Assembly (NCBI RefSeq): GCF_043729335.1
Contig: NZ_JAYTLQ010000054.1
Location: 72,726 to 136,725 of the forward strand
Direction: 5' to 3'
DNA from: Crenothrix sp043729335
GTDB taxonomy: Bacteria > Pseudomonadota > Gammaproteobacteria > Methylococcales > Methylomonadaceae
Length of the DNA: 64,000 nucleotides
The notes below the pieces were generated by a model that worked only from the letters and a program-made list of their open reading frames with translations, was not told where the DNA came from and made no database searches. The position numbers were made by a program, and so were the translations under genes. Below, piece by piece: positions 43,734 to 53,046 of the stretch (position 1 is its first letter; each line of letters begins with the position of its first letter).

Positions 43734-44918
43734 CTAAACCACCCCATCTTTTTTCATCATAGTACGAATACCCCGTACCGCCTGCCGAGTACGATGCTCG
43801 TTTTCAATCAAACCAAAGCGGACGTGGTCATCGCCATACTGGCCAAAGCCCACGCCAGGCGCTACCGCAACTTTGGCTTCCAGCAACAGTTTTTTAGAAA
43901 ATTCCAACGAACCCATCGCTTGATAAGCTTCAGGAATTTTTGCCCATACGAACATGGTCGCTTTGGGTTTTTCTACCGGCCAGCCCGCGGCATTCAAACC
44001 GTCACATAACACGTCGCGACGCTTTTGGTACATGGCAGCAATCTCGCGCACGCAATCTTGTGGACCTTCTAAAGCCGCAATCGCAGCAATCTGTATCGGG
44101 GTAAACGTGCCATAATCCAGATAAGACTTGATACGCGCCAACGCTGAAACCAGCTCTTTATTGCCGCACATAAAACCGACACGCCAACCAGGCATATTAT
44201 AACTTTTGGACATGGAGAAGAACTCCACGGCAATATCTTTTGCGCCTGCAACTTGCAAGATAGACGGAGCCTTATAGCCATCAAATACAATATCCACATA
44301 GGCAATATCTTGTACTACCCAGATATTATGCTCTTTCGCCAAGGCAATGATTTTCTCGAAAAAATCCAGTTCCACGCATTGTGTGGTGGGATTTCCTGGA
44401 AAATTCAAAATCAGCATTTTAGGTTTTGGCCAGCATTCAACGATGGCTTTTTCTAATTCATCAAAAAAACCCAGCTCCGATGTCATTGGTACGTGGCGCA
44501 AATCTGCACCGGCTATCACCACGCCATACGGATGGATCGGATACGCAGGATTGGGTACTAATACCACATCGCCAGGGCCTAAAGTGGCCAACGCCAAATG
44601 CGCCAAACCTTCTTTAGAACCAATCGTCACAATGGCTTCGGTTTCAGGATCTAAATCGACATCATAACGATTTTTATACCAGTTGCAGATGGCACGACGT
44701 AGTCTTGGAATGCCTTTAGATACCGAATAGCGGTGAGTATCGGGGCGTTGCGTGGCCTCAATCAATTTATTGACGATATGCGGCGGCGTGGGTTGATCGG
44801 GGTTGCCCATGCCAAAATCAATAATATCCTCACCTGCTGCCCGCGCCTTGGCTTTTAGTTCGTTGACGATATTGAAAACGTAAGGCGGTAATCGACTTAT
44901 TCTATGAAATTGTTCCAT
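43734..44918 (-). CDS. alaC: Alanine-forming aminotransferase, AlaC-like
   Basis: A 394-residue fold-type I aminotransferase, class I/II. Key motifs are IDFGMGNPDQPTPPHIVNKL (about 37-56), GSKEGLAHLALATLGPGD, NFPGNPTTQCVELDFFEKI (Asn-Pro of the PLP site) and the PLP lysine in FFSMSKSYNMPGWRVGFMCG (about 235). FGQYGDDHVRFGLIENEHR is near the end. The overall pattern is that of the AlaC group, which makes alanine from pyruvate and glutamate. Other members act on other hydrophobic substrates, so the substrate is an inference. It heads the cluster that contains hom and thrC. Confidence 0.83.
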   Translation of the reverse strand: MEQFHRISRLPPYVFNIVNELKAKARAAGEDIIDFGMGNPDQPTPPHIVNKLIEATQRPDTHRYSVSKGIPRLRRAICNWYKNRYDVDLDPETEAIVTIGSKEGLAHLALATLGPGDVVLVPNPAYPIHPYGVVIAGADLRHVPMTSELGFFDELEKAIVECWPKPKMLILNFPGNPTTQCVELDFFEKIIALAKEHNIWVVQDIAYVDIVFDGYKAPSILQVAGAKDIAVEFFSMSKSYNMPGWRVGFMCGNKELVSALARIKSYLDYGTFTPIQIAAIAALEGPQDCVREIAAMYQKRRDVLCDGLNAAGWPVEKPKATMFVWAKIPEAYQAMGSLEFSKKLLLEAKVAVAPGVGFGQYGDDHVRFGLIENEHRTRQAVRGIRTMMKKDGVV

Positions 44919-45032
44919 TTACAGCTCTTGGCAAACCGGTGTGTGGGTTAAAGAAAAAAGTAGTCTTTGTACTGTTGTTAAGACAAGTTGTCAAATTATG
45001 CGCATGTTAGAGCAACGATAGGACGAGGTGAT

Positions 45033-45803
45033 TTAATGTTTACCAGCAAAAACACGTTCAACACGCATGAGATCATCCTCGGTATCTACACCCGCAGGCG
45101 GTGCATGGTCTACCGTTGTAACGGCGATAGCTTCACCGTGCCACAAAATCCTGAGTTGTTCCAACGATTCAACCGTTTCCAGAACCGATGGCTGCCATTG
45201 GCAATAACGCTGTAAAAATCCCACGGTATAAGCATACAGGCCGATATGTCTTAGCGTTGGCATGTTGGCAGAAGACAGTTTGTTTGATAGCGCAAAACCG
45301 TCCCGATTCCACGGAATAGCCGCACGGCTAAAATACAGCGCATAACCGAGTTTATTCACCACGACTTTTACCGCATTCGGGTTGAAAATCTCTTCTATCT
45401 CAGTAACAGGTGTTGCCAATGTGGCAATACCGGCGTGTTGCTGATTTGCTAAGGTTGCCGCCACATCACGGATGTACGCCGGTGGAATCAACGGTTCATC
45501 ACCTTGCAAGTTAACGATAATATCGCCAACTGCCCAGCCACATAGCTGGGCAACTTCGGCAATGCGTTCAGTACCACTTTGATGATTAAGATTTGTCATC
45601 ACAGCTTTAATGCCCTGCGCAATTACCGTCTCTGCGATGCGCTCATCGTCGGTAGCGACAATGATGTCATCGGCATTGGCTTCTTGCGCCCGCTCGCAAA
45701 CATGGGCAATCATCGGTTTGCCTGCAATCAGGCGTAACGGTTTGCCAGGCAAGCGCGTTGAGCCGAACCTAGCCGGAATGACCACTTTAAAGCGTAAGCT
45801 CAT
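45033..45803 (-). CDS. kdsB: CMP-KDO synthetase
   Basis: A 256-residue 3-deoxy-manno-octulosonate cytidylyltransferase, which activates KDO with CTP for the LPS inner core. The start signature VVIPARFGSTRLPGKPLRLI (6-25) binds CTP. IIVATDDERIAETV, GDIIVNLQGDEPLIPPAYIR and ALYFSRAAIPWNRDG are family motifs. Length is normal (about 248-255). It overlaps the Trm112-like gene upstream by 4 bases (ATGA) and is the last gene of the exbB-exbD-lpxK-ycaR-kdsB transcript. Confidence 0.94.
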   Translation of the reverse strand: MSLRFKVVIPARFGSTRLPGKPLRLIAGKPMIAHVCERAQEANADDIIVATDDERIAETVIAQGIKAVMTNLNHQSGTERIAEVAQLCGWAVGDIIVNLQGDEPLIPPAYIRDVAATLANQQHAGIATLATPVTEIEEIFNPNAVKVVVNKLGYALYFSRAAIPWNRDGFALSNKLSSANMPTLRHIGLYAYTVGFLQRYCQWQPSVLETVESLEQLRILWHGEAIAVTTVDHAPPAGVDTEDDLMRVERVFAGKH

Positions 45804-45994
45804 TTGTATAGAGCGTCGACTTCTTCGCTGCTTAAGGCGCGGGCTTCATCTTCCAGCATAACCGGAATATCATCTTGTATGGCAAACGCCAAGCGGTCGG
45901 GGCGGCAGATCAACTCCTGCTGGTCTTTTTTGTACATAAGCGGCCCCTTGCAGATCGGGCAGGCGAGTATATCAAGCAGTTTTTTATCTATCAT
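45800..45994 (-). CDS. ycaR: Trm112-like protein, YcaR family
   Basis: A 64-residue zinc-ribbon-type protein of the Trm112/UPF0434 family, with LDILACPICKGPLMYKKD (Cys12 and Cys15) and LICRPDRLAFAIQDDIPVML. Eukaryotic Trm112 activates methyltransferases; the role of the bacterial version is not established. It lies between lpxK and kdsB with 4-base overlaps on both sides, an arrangement conserved in many gammaproteobacteria. Confidence 0.9.
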   Translation of the reverse strand: MIDKKLLDILACPICKGPLMYKKDQQELICRPDRLAFAIQDDIPVMLEDEARALSSEEVDALYK

Positions 45995-46977
45995 ACATGT
46001 TTAGTTTTGAGTAAATGTAACAGTTGCTCAGCAAATTCGGCTGTTAATACAGCGTTAACTGGCACATACCAATGCTGATGCGTTGCAAAGAGCGTACATT
46101 TTACCGCATCTTTTTCGGTCATTAATACCGGCTTGTCATCTTGGAACGTTATATCGTGTTTTAAGAACCGATGATGATCGGGAAAAGCGTGTGACTCACA
46201 AGCGATACCGGCGGCTTGGAGCGATTTAAAAAACCGATCCGGATTGCCGATTCCAGCCAATGCGTGGCAAGCAATGCCTGCAAATGCCGACAACGGTTTT
46301 TGTTCACCAGTAGTGATATTAACAGCGACAGCACCAGTGAGTTGCATAGAAAATTCATTGTCTTGCGCTTTGCCGCCATTAACGACGACCATATCGACGT
46401 GTTTTAACCGACTAATGGGTTCGCGTAATGGCCCTGCCGGTAGGCAAAAACCGTTGCCAAAACGCCGGTCGCCATCAATCACAGCAATTTCAATATCTCT
46501 GGCCAGCGCGTAATGCTGCATACCGTCATCGGACAAAATCACGTTACAATCGAATTGCGCCAATAATAAACGTGCCGCATCGGTTCTTAATGCGCCAACC
46601 GCCATTGGGCAAGCGCTTTGGCTGGCGATTAATACCGCTTCATCACCCACCAAGGTGGCATCGGTTTGTGGCGTAACGATCTGTGGCCACGATGTTGCTT
46701 TACCACCGTAACCTCGGCTAATAATGCCGGGTTTATAGCCGGATTGCTTAAGCAACTTAGCAATATAAATAACTAACGGTGTTTTGCCGGTACCACCCAC
46801 CGTAATATTGCCGACAATAATAACCGGTGCGGGTAAACGCTGTTGTTTAAGTACGCCGACGTGATACAACAAGCGGCGCACACCGACACAAGCTGCAAAC
46901 ACCCACGCTAAAGGCAGCAATACTATGCCGAGTTTTGCGCCTTTATGCCAGAAAGCCGGTGCCTGTGTGGGCATCAT
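45991..46977 (-). CDS. lpxK: Tetraacyldisaccharide 4'-kinase
   Basis: A 328-residue inner-membrane-associated kinase that phosphorylates the lipid A precursor at the 4' position. The Walker-A-like loop is VGNITVGGTGKTPLVIYIAK (about 57-76). The start has an N-terminal hydrophobic anchor (LGIVLLPLAWVFAACVGVR). GIISRGYGGKA, VILSDDGMQHYALARDIEIA and FPDHHRFLKHDI are family motifs. It overlaps exbD and ycaR by 4 bases each. No msbA flippase gene lies next to it, although msbA-lpxK is the common order. Confidence 0.94.
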   Translation of the reverse strand: MMPTQAPAFWHKGAKLGIVLLPLAWVFAACVGVRRLLYHVGVLKQQRLPAPVIIVGNITVGGTGKTPLVIYIAKLLKQSGYKPGIISRGYGGKATSWPQIVTPQTDATLVGDEAVLIASQSACPMAVGALRTDAARLLLAQFDCNVILSDDGMQHYALARDIEIAVIDGDRRFGNGFCLPAGPLREPISRLKHVDMVVVNGGKAQDNEFSMQLTGAVAVNITTGEQKPLSAFAGIACHALAGIGNPDRFFKSLQAAGIACESHAFPDHHRFLKHDITFQDDKPVLMTEKDAVKCTLFATHQHWYVPVNAVLTAEFAEQLLHLLKTKHV

Positions 46978-47411
46978 TTGTCGTCGTGTTCTTCCTGCGT
47001 GGCAAAAGTAATATGGGTAAAACCCGCTTGGCCCGCAAAATCCAGTGCGGTAATGACATATTGGTGCGGGGTTTTGTCATCAGCCTTGATAATAAAAGGT
47101 TCTTGGGAGGCGGTTTCAGCACGTTTGCGCAATTCGGCCAACAAGGTTTCTTTTTTCTGATCCGATAATTCTTCGGGTGTACCGTCTTGGTTTTCCAAAA
47201 AATAATGGCCTTCTGCATTAATCAGCAGCGTCACCATTTTAGGTTGTTCTTGGGTTTGTTCGCCTGCGGCTTCTGGCAATTTTATACTGATGCCCGTCTG
47301 TTTGTTAAAGCGGGTCGATACCACAAAAAACAGCAACAATACAAAGACGACATCAATCATCGATATCAGGGTGATATCGAGTTTTTCCTTAGTTTTACGC
47401 CGAAATTTCAT
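46974..47411 (-). CDS. exbD: ExbD/TolR-family biopolymer transport protein
   Basis: A 145-residue inner-membrane protein, one partner of a proton-driven motor that energises TonB- or Tol-type transport. The start at 47411 is set by GAGG six bases upstream; a longer reading to 47450 has no site. The single helix LDITLISMIDVVFVLLLFFV has the conserved Asp at about residue 20. The periplasmic part includes TGISIKLPEAAGEQ and AETASQEPFIIKADD. The start lies 17 bases inside exbB, so the two are coupled. No tonB gene is nearby, so its partner may be encoded elsewhere. Confidence 0.88.
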   Translation of the reverse strand: MKFRRKTKEKLDITLISMIDVVFVLLLFFVVSTRFNKQTGISIKLPEAAGEQTQEQPKMVTLLINAEGHYFLENQDGTPEELSDQKKETLLAELRKRAETASQEPFIIKADDKTPHQYVITALDFAGQAGFTHITFATQEEHDDK

Positions 47412-48030
47412 CAAGTTCCTCTTCTTCGCGGTCACCTTGCAGAATGTCAACTAAACGCAGCGCTTCACTTTCCATATCAACGACGTATTCATCGACTAAA
47501 CGCTCAAAGTAGCGATGGAAAATTAAGCTGGGAATACCAATTACCAAACCTGCTGCCGTCGTAATCAGTGCAACTGAAATACCACCGGCCAACACGCTAG
47601 GATCGCCCGAGCCATGTTGCATCAAGGATGAGAAAATATCGATCATACCAAATACCGTGCCCAATAACCCCAACAACGGACTGATGGTTGCGATGGTTCC
47701 CAGTGGATTTAAAAAGCGTTCCAGCTCATGCACAACCTTACGCCCTGCTTCTTCGATACATTCTTTCATGACATCACGGCCTAAATGCCGATGAGAAAGA
47801 CCTGCGGCAAGCACCGCACCCAGTGGTGAATTGGTGCGTAAACGGTGCAACAGAACGCTGTCTATTTTTTCTTCGCGGGACAGTTTCCAGACTTGCGGCA
47901 CCAATTCCGCAGGCACCACTTTATTTTTTTGCAACGACCAGAAGCGTTCAACAATGATGCCCATTGCACCAATGGAACAAATTATAAGTGGCCACATCAT
48001 CCAGCCACCGCTCTTTATAATTTCAAACAC
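47395..48030 (-). CDS. exbB: ExbB/TolQ/MotA-family proton channel protein
   Basis: A 211-residue inner-membrane protein with three helices: GGWMMWPLIICSIGAMGIIV near the start, then PLGTIATISPLLGLLGTVFG and SVALITTAAGLVIGIPSLIF. The two conserved TolQ/ExbB helices with Thr and Pro residues form the proton path with ExbD. DREEEELDEISA is an acidic tail. It is the first gene of the exbB-exbD-lpxK-ycaR-kdsB operon. This combination of motor genes with lipid A genes is found in many gammaproteobacteria. Confidence 0.88.
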   Translation of the reverse strand: MFEIIKSGGWMMWPLIICSIGAMGIIVERFWSLQKNKVVPAELVPQVWKLSREEKIDSVLLHRLRTNSPLGAVLAAGLSHRHLGRDVMKECIEEAGRKVVHELERFLNPLGTIATISPLLGLLGTVFGMIDIFSSLMQHGSGDPSVLAGGISVALITTAAGLVIGIPSLIFHRYFERLVDEYVVDMESEALRLVDILQGDREEEELDEISA

Positions 48031-48108
48031 ATCAATTCCCTAAGATTCAATAGCCTTGATTGAGTAACGTAAGACATATATACAAACAACATAGTTTATG
48101 AGCTAATT

Positions 48109-49290
48109 CTAGCTTAATGCGCGATTATTTTCCCGTTCTAGCCATAAATAAGTCACTACAAAAGCAATCACACAACACAATGCGGCTATGCTGTAAACAA
48201 ACTGTGGCCCCAATACGTTCCAGTAATGGCCACTGTAAAGACTGCCGATCATGCCACCCAAACCAAAACTCAGACTACTGTACAGGGCTTGTCCCTTGCC
48301 TTGATGTTGTTCACCAAAGTATTTATGCACCAGACTAATGGCAATCACATGCGTGCTGCCAAAGCTTGCCGCGTGCAATAGCTGGGCAATCACCAACCCG
48401 ATTAAACTGTTAGCACACCAGGCGATCATCAGCCAGCGAATAGCGGATAACAGCAGGCTTAGCAATAATAAGGTTCGCAAGGAAAAATATTTCAACAAGC
48501 GCTGCATAGCTATAAAAAGAACAATCTCAGCACAAACCCCTAATGCCCATAAAAAGCCGGTTAGCGTAGAGCTATAGTGATAGTCGGCAAGATAAATAGA
48601 ATAAAACACATAATAGGGGCCATGAGAAATTTGCAATAATACATTCACCGCGAAAAACGCCAATACTTCCGGCTTTTTTAAAATATTCATCAAACCAATA
48701 GCCGCGATTTTATGCTTAATCGGCTTAGCTTCAGGGGTGATCAAGGTTGTAATCCATGAACCCACTAATAAAATCGCAATAATAATCGGCAACCGGGTAA
48801 TCGGCTGATTGTCCAATAATCGGCCTATCCCTAAAACGGCAATCACAAAACCTACCGAACCCCAAAGTCTGATTTGGCTATAACGTTGTGTCTGGTTCTT
48901 TAAATGAAACAACGTCACTGCTTCAAATTGTGGCAAAGATGCATTCCAAAATAAACCAAAACCAGCGGTGATTAACGCTAACTCCACATAGTTCTGCGGA
49001 AATAAGAAATAGGCAAAAATTAACACCGTATACAACGAAGTCATACGAATGATAGGCAGGTTTTTGCCAGTCCGATCAGCAATATAGCCCACCAAATTGG
49101 GCGAAATAATACGTGTTCCTACAATGAGCGCCGAAAACTCACCAATTTGCATTGCATTAAAACCGCAATGCTTAAGATATAAATTCCAGTAGGGTAAAAA
49201 AGCACCTAAAGTGGCAAAATAAAAAAAGTAATATCCAGACAGGCGAAAATAGGGAATAGGCATTTGGTTTTGGTTGACACTAATTAACAA
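48109..49290 (-). CDS. MFS transporter, 3-phenylpropionate-transporter-like (MFS_1_like)
   Basis: A 393-residue twelve-helix major facilitator. It starts IPYFRLSGYYFFYFATLGAF, matching the HcaT/MFS_1_like group (YFxYFxxxGxxxPYW). LWGSVGFVIAVLGIGRLL, FLWALGVCAEIVLFIAMQRL and GKGQALYSSLSFGLGGMIGS are also typical of that group. The substrate is unknown; HcaT is linked to phenylpropionate but the group is broad. It lies tail-to-head 78 bases upstream of exbB on the same strand and faces away from lplT. Confidence 0.85.
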   Translation of the reverse strand: MLISVNQNQMPIPYFRLSGYYFFYFATLGAFLPYWNLYLKHCGFNAMQIGEFSALIVGTRIISPNLVGYIADRTGKNLPIIRMTSLYTVLIFAYFLFPQNYVELALITAGFGLFWNASLPQFEAVTLFHLKNQTQRYSQIRLWGSVGFVIAVLGIGRLLDNQPITRLPIIIAILLVGSWITTLITPEAKPIKHKIAAIGLMNILKKPEVLAFFAVNVLLQISHGPYYVFYSIYLADYHYSSTLTGFLWALGVCAEIVLFIAMQRLLKYFSLRTLLLLSLLLSAIRWLMIAWCANSLIGLVIAQLLHAASFGSTHVIAISLVHKYFGEQHQGKGQALYSSLSFGLGGMIGSLYSGHYWNVLGPQFVYSIAALCCVIAFVVTYLWLERENNRALS

Positions 49291-49453
49291 GCCTGGTTTA
49301 TTGGCTGGGTGAGGTTAAATTCTGATTATGATACAGGCCTTGAAGTTTCGTATTACTGAGCTTACAGATTGTGAACAGTAATTACCGACTATCAATCTAA
49401 GGTAATATAGACGTTATTCTATCAGCCAGTAGCCTGCGCTTTTACACATTATC

Positions 49454-50608
49454 ATGCCAAAAAAGACTTATATTTTATTGATTGCCCAATTCTTATCTGC
49501 CTTTGCTGATAATGCCATTTTATTTACCGTCATTGCGATGGTGATGCAAGCCAGCGATAAAGCCAGTTGGTATATTCCTGCGTTGCAAAGCTCGTTTTTA
49601 ATTGCCTATGTGGTGCTGGCTCCCTGGATGGGCAGTTTTGCCGATCATCATCCTAAAGCCCGGGTGTTAATCATTGCCAATCTCATTAAAGCCGCAGGCG
49701 CAGTTTTATTGCTGTTGAACATAGAACCTTTAATAGCTTATTGCCTAGTGGGCGTGGGCGCTGCTTTGTACAGCCCAGCAAAATACGGTATTTTGCCAGA
49801 ATTGGTCGGCCATGATTATTTGGTCAAAGCCAATAGCTGGATAGAAGGCTCAACCATTTTAGCGATTTTATTGGGCATGGTAGTGGGCGCTAAAGTTGCC
49901 GATTATTCGACGCAGTGGGCGTTGATTGGCACGATAGTGCTGTTTCTCATATCGGCCTGGATAGCCGGGTATTTACCCTTACAGCAACCCAAAAAAGCGG
50001 CCTCAGGGTCAAAAATATTAGCCTTTGGCCAACAAATGGGAAGCTTCTTTACTACACCACGCTCGCGTTTCGCTATTTTGGGTGGCTCTTTGTTTTGGGC
50101 ATCTGCCGCTACTTTACGCTTGATCATTGTCGCTTGGGCACCGGCAGTATTAATGCTAAAAAGTGCCAGTGACATCGCCCAGTTAACCTTATATTTAGCG
50201 ATTGGTATTATTGTTGGCTCAGCGGTTGTACCCCGTTTGATTCCTCTGGAGCATTTACGTCGCGCTAGAATTGCCGCTTACCTGATGGCCATACTGATTG
50301 CTGTACTAAGCTTAACCACAAGCATTTGGCCAGCGCGCGCTGTATTGTTTGTAATCGGCATGATGGGAGGTATTTTTATTGTTCCGATTAATGCGGTATT
50401 GCAGGAACTTGGCCAACACAGCATAGGCAGCGGCAGCGCCGTTTCGTTGCAGAATTTTTTCCAAAACCTGGCAATGTTGCTAGCGGTAGGTGGGTATACC
50501 TATGCGGCGTCATTACAGGTATCACCTGTAATGACGTTAGTCGCAGTAGGCGGATTAGTCTTTGTGGCTACATTTGCCGTGGCTTTAAAACTGCCCAAAT
50601 CTCAGTAG
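49454..50608 (+). CDS. lplT: Lysophospholipid transporter
   Basis: A 384-residue major facilitator. It starts LLIAQFLSAFADNAILFTVI, the signature of LplT, and keeps the family elements LQSSFLIAYVVLAPWMGSFA and GVGAALYSPAKYGILPELVG. LplT carries lysophosphatidylethanolamine across the inner membrane for re-acylation. In many bacteria it is next to or fused with the acyltransferase aas; no such gene is nearby. The divergent promoter is shared with the MFS gene (163 bases between starts). Confidence 0.87.
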   Translation: MPKKTYILLIAQFLSAFADNAILFTVIAMVMQASDKASWYIPALQSSFLIAYVVLAPWMGSFADHHPKARVLIIANLIKAAGAVLLLLNIEPLIAYCLVGVGAALYSPAKYGILPELVGHDYLVKANSWIEGSTILAILLGMVVGAKVADYSTQWALIGTIVLFLISAWIAGYLPLQQPKKAASGSKILAFGQQMGSFFTTPRSRFAILGGSLFWASAATLRLIIVAWAPAVLMLKSASDIAQLTLYLAIGIIVGSAVVPRLIPLEHLRRARIAAYLMAILIAVLSLTTSIWPARAVLFVIGMMGGIFIVPINAVLQELGQHSIGSGSAVSLQNFFQNLAMLLAVGGYTYAASLQVSPVMTLVAVGGLVFVATFAVALKLPKSQ

Positions 50609-50785
50609 TACTCTCGCTGGGCAAATAACTCTACTGGCGTCCAATTGTTGTCATCACTGAGCCTCATGATATCTTTGCAAATTATAAAAACAGCGACAAA
50701 CTTAAAACCGAACCGCGCAAGATTAATCCGTTGGTTTGAGCCTGTGAAATCATGGGCGGAGTGCGCCATGCTATAAGCTTGGCCA

Positions 50786-50816
50786 TAAAAAACCCGGCTA
50801 CACACATAAGCCGGGA
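50786..50816 (-). terminator. Terminator of the wrbA-DUF2069-hda transcript
   Basis: On the minus strand, CCCGGCT and AGCCGGG pair around a 9-10 base loop and TTTTTT follows. It lies 135 bases past the hda stop. The hairpin is also the left end of repeat copy C. Confidence 0.65.
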
Positions 50817-50937
50817 CACTCAATAAGGCACACCGTTCGGCCTGAGCTTGTCGAAGGGTTTACGGTTTGCCGCACATGGTTCGACAAGCTCACCACGAAC
50901 GGCACACCTTCACCTGTCCCGCCTTAAGTTGGGAGCC
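50796..50937. repeat. MITE/REP-like element, copy C
   Basis: The left end GGCTACACACATAAGCCGGG and right end CCCGCCTTAAGTTGGGAGCC are imperfect inverted repeats. The core contains CCGTTCGGCCTGAGCTTGTC and GTTCGACAAGCTCACCACGA. It lies between lplT and hda; the left end also serves as a terminator for hda. Confidence 0.85.
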
Positions 50938-50950
50938 AAAAACCACACGC

Positions 50951-51658
50951 TTAGTCTGCGTCAGCTTTATTGTTCAGAATCTGTTTCAAAAAAGGCCGCG
51001 TTAATTTGCGTTTAGCAATCAGGGATGCCCTGTCTAAAGTATCCAAAAGCTCCCATAAGGATTCTAAATCCCTGTGGTAATGCGCCAACAAAAAATGTCC
51101 TGCCGCGGGTGAAATATCGATACCCATTTTATCCGCTTTAAAAATGAGGGCATTAATACGATCCTGGTCTGATAAAGACTGTAACTTTAAAGCCAGCCCC
51201 CAATTGAGCCGGGTTTTGAGATCATTTAACTGCACATCTATGAGACTGGGTGAACAGGAAGCCGACAGGATTAATTTGTGCCCCAGATCGCGTTGTTGAT
51301 TAAAGAAATTAAAGAATGCCAACTCCCAGTCAGCATGCCCAGCGATGTGTTCAATATTATCAAAACTTACTAAATCACATCCTTCAATGCCATTAAATAC
51401 ATCAATATCGGTAAGATTGGCTGGCGATAAATCATAATAAAACGAACTCAAGCCACGTTGCTGCGCTTCATGACAACACGCCTGCAACAAATGGCTTTTG
51501 CCCTGCCCTGACTGCCCCCATAAGAAAATCTGCTGTTCGCCACTCCCCGCAATGCAGCGTTGTAAATGATTAACAATTTCCTGATTGCCTCCTACGAAAA
51601 AATCATTAAAGGTTTGGTTGGCTCTGAATTCAAAATGTAAAGGAAGCTGTTCGGCCAT
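50951..51658 (-). CDS. hda: DnaA regulatory inactivator Hda
   Basis: A 235-residue AAA+ protein that, with the sliding clamp, makes DnaA hydrolyse ATP and so limits replication starts. It starts MAEQLPLHFEFRANQTFNDF with the clamp-binding motif QLPLHF at residues 4-9. The Walker A is LWGQSGQGKSHLLQACC, and SFDNIEHIAGHADWELAFFN is the Walker B-like segment. KTRLNWGLALKLQSLSDQDR has the sensor Arg. The start at 51658 shares one base with the DUF2069 stop (TAATG). The region before it reads on to 51748 but belongs to the DUF2069 gene. Confidence 0.92.
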   Translation of the reverse strand: MAEQLPLHFEFRANQTFNDFFVGGNQEIVNHLQRCIAGSGEQQIFLWGQSGQGKSHLLQACCHEAQQRGLSSFYYDLSPANLTDIDVFNGIEGCDLVSFDNIEHIAGHADWELAFFNFFNQQRDLGHKLILSASCSPSLIDVQLNDLKTRLNWGLALKLQSLSDQDRINALIFKADKMGIDISPAAGHFLLAHYHRDLESLWELLDTLDRASLIAKRKLTRPFLKQILNNKADAD

Positions 51659-52017
51659 TACGAAGGGTGTTTTCCTACAAATCGGACATAAAACGTGGTT
51701 CCGAAAAATAACATTAAACTGAATAATACCTCTAAGGCAAAATACCAACGCTGATCTGAGTTGACATAGGTTTCTGCTGCACCGTGGATAAAGTACGCCA
51801 AGCTAATATAAGCAGCCCACGCGCAACTTCTTTTATTGCGATTTAATAAGCCGCGCATAGGCAGTAATAACGGCGTAACGGTAATTACCAGCATTAATGC
51901 CACCGGAAATTTGGAAGTATGCGTCCCTAAAACAGTGTTCCATAACATCAGCCAGATAAACAGGCCAAAAAATCCTAGCAGAGACAGATAGTAATAATAG
52001 CTGGGATTTATTTTCAT
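51658..52017 (-). CDS. DUF2069 membrane protein
   Basis: A 119-residue protein with four hydrophobic helices (YLSLLGFFGLFIWLMLWNTV, FPVALMLVITVTPLLLPMRG, AWAAYISLAYFIHGAAETYV, LEVLFSLMLFFGTTFYVRF). It fits the DUF2069 family, which in gammaproteobacteria commonly lies between wrbA and hda, as here. Function unknown. It overlaps wrbA by 4 bases and hda by 1. Confidence 0.88.
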   Translation of the reverse strand: MKINPSYYYYLSLLGFFGLFIWLMLWNTVLGTHTSKFPVALMLVITVTPLLLPMRGLLNRNKRSCAWAAYISLAYFIHGAAETYVNSDQRWYFALEVLFSLMLFFGTTFYVRFVGKHPS

Positions 52018-52607
52018 GGCTGTTTTAAACGCTGTGCCGTTTTAGCCAAGCGTGATCCTAATGCGCGGCATAAGGTTTTTTCATGCTCGGTTAACTGGCC
52101 ATATTCCGAAGACAGATGACTAGGTCCGTAAGGTGTACCCCCTGAGGTAGTTTCGCGCAATGCAGTTTCGGCGTAAGGCAAACCTAATACCAGCATACCG
52201 TGGTGCATTAACGGCAGCATCATCGATAATAATGTACTCTCTTGCCCTCCGTGTAAACTGCCCGTTGACGTAAACACACCTGCTGGTTTACCGGTTAAGG
52301 CGCCGGAAAACCAAATTTGCGTTGTGCTATCAATAAAATATTTAAGTGGCGCAGCCATATTGCCAAAATGCGTAGGGCTGCCCATTGCCAAGCCATCACA
52401 GCTGGCAAGATCATCTAGCGTGGCATAAATTGCCCCTTGCGCTGGAATACGTTCGGCAGTTTTCTCGCAGACGGCAGAGACATCCGGCACGGATCTAAGC
52501 ACCGCTTCTGCATTAGGCACAGCTTCTACACCTCTGGCAATATGATTGGCCATCTCGGCTGTTGTGCCATGGCGGGAGAAATACAGGATCAGGATTTTTG
52601 TAGGCAT
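52014..52607 (-). CDS. wrbA: NAD(P)H:quinone oxidoreductase, WrbA type
   Basis: A 197-residue flavodoxin-fold enzyme that reduces quinones by two electrons with FMN. The FMN phosphate loop is YFSRHGTTAEMANHIARGVE (about 9-28). GSPTHFGNMAAPLKYFIDST and FTSTGSLHGGQESTLLSMML are WrbA-type elements; the latter has the conserved SLHGGQE loop. It is translationally coupled to DUF2069 and separated by 12 bases from arsC upstream. Confidence 0.9.
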   Translation of the reverse strand: MPTKILILYFSRHGTTAEMANHIARGVEAVPNAEAVLRSVPDVSAVCEKTAERIPAQGAIYATLDDLASCDGLAMGSPTHFGNMAAPLKYFIDSTTQIWFSGALTGKPAGVFTSTGSLHGGQESTLLSMMLPLMHHGMLVLGLPYAETALRETTSGGTPYGPSHLSSEYGQLTEHEKTLCRALGSRLAKTAQRLKQP

Positions 52608-52619
52608 TGCGTATAGCCG

Positions 52620-52970
52620 TTATTTTAAAATAGTCAGAACCGCTTCGGGTGGACGGCCAATAGCAGCTTTGCCATTGGCGATCACAATAGGCCGTTCAAT
52701 GAGAATAGGATAGTCAACCATAGCCTTAATCAAAGCAAGTTTATCCAGAGATTTGTCTTCCAGGTTGTTGGCCAGATATTCAGTTTCTTTTTTACGCATA
52801 AGCTGGCGTGGCTCTATAGCCAATTTTTGCAAGATGTCGTCTAGCTCCTCAACGCTGGGGGGCGTTTTGAGATATTCAATCACCTTTAGCTCAACACCCT
52901 GATCTTTTAACAATTGCAAGGTTTGCCGCGATTTGCTACAGCGTGGATTATGATAGATAGTTGCATACAT
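52620..52970 (-). CDS. arsC: Arsenate reductase, glutaredoxin-dependent (ArsC family)
   Basis: A 116-residue thioredoxin-fold protein (119 if GTG at 52979 is used). The active-site Cys lies in YHNPRCSKSRQTLQLLKDQG, with the three Arg residues of the family (R in NPRCSKSR, in DILQKLAIEPRQLMRKKE and in PILIERPIVIANGKAAIGR). The substrate is arsenate with glutathione and glutaredoxin. Some relatives (YfgD, Spx-like) have other roles, and no other arsenic gene is nearby. It starts the arsC-wrbA-DUF2069-hda transcript. Confidence 0.87.
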   Translation of the reverse strand: MYATIYHNPRCSKSRQTLQLLKDQGVELKVIEYLKTPPSVEELDDILQKLAIEPRQLMRKKETEYLANNLEDKSLDKLALIKAMVDYPILIERPIVIANGKAAIGRPPEAVLTILK

Positions 52971-53046
52971 GAGTGACACATCCCCATTATGAAAGGTTTA
53001 TAATAGTAACAGTTTCAATAAGAAAACGCTTTTATAAGGTGCAAGT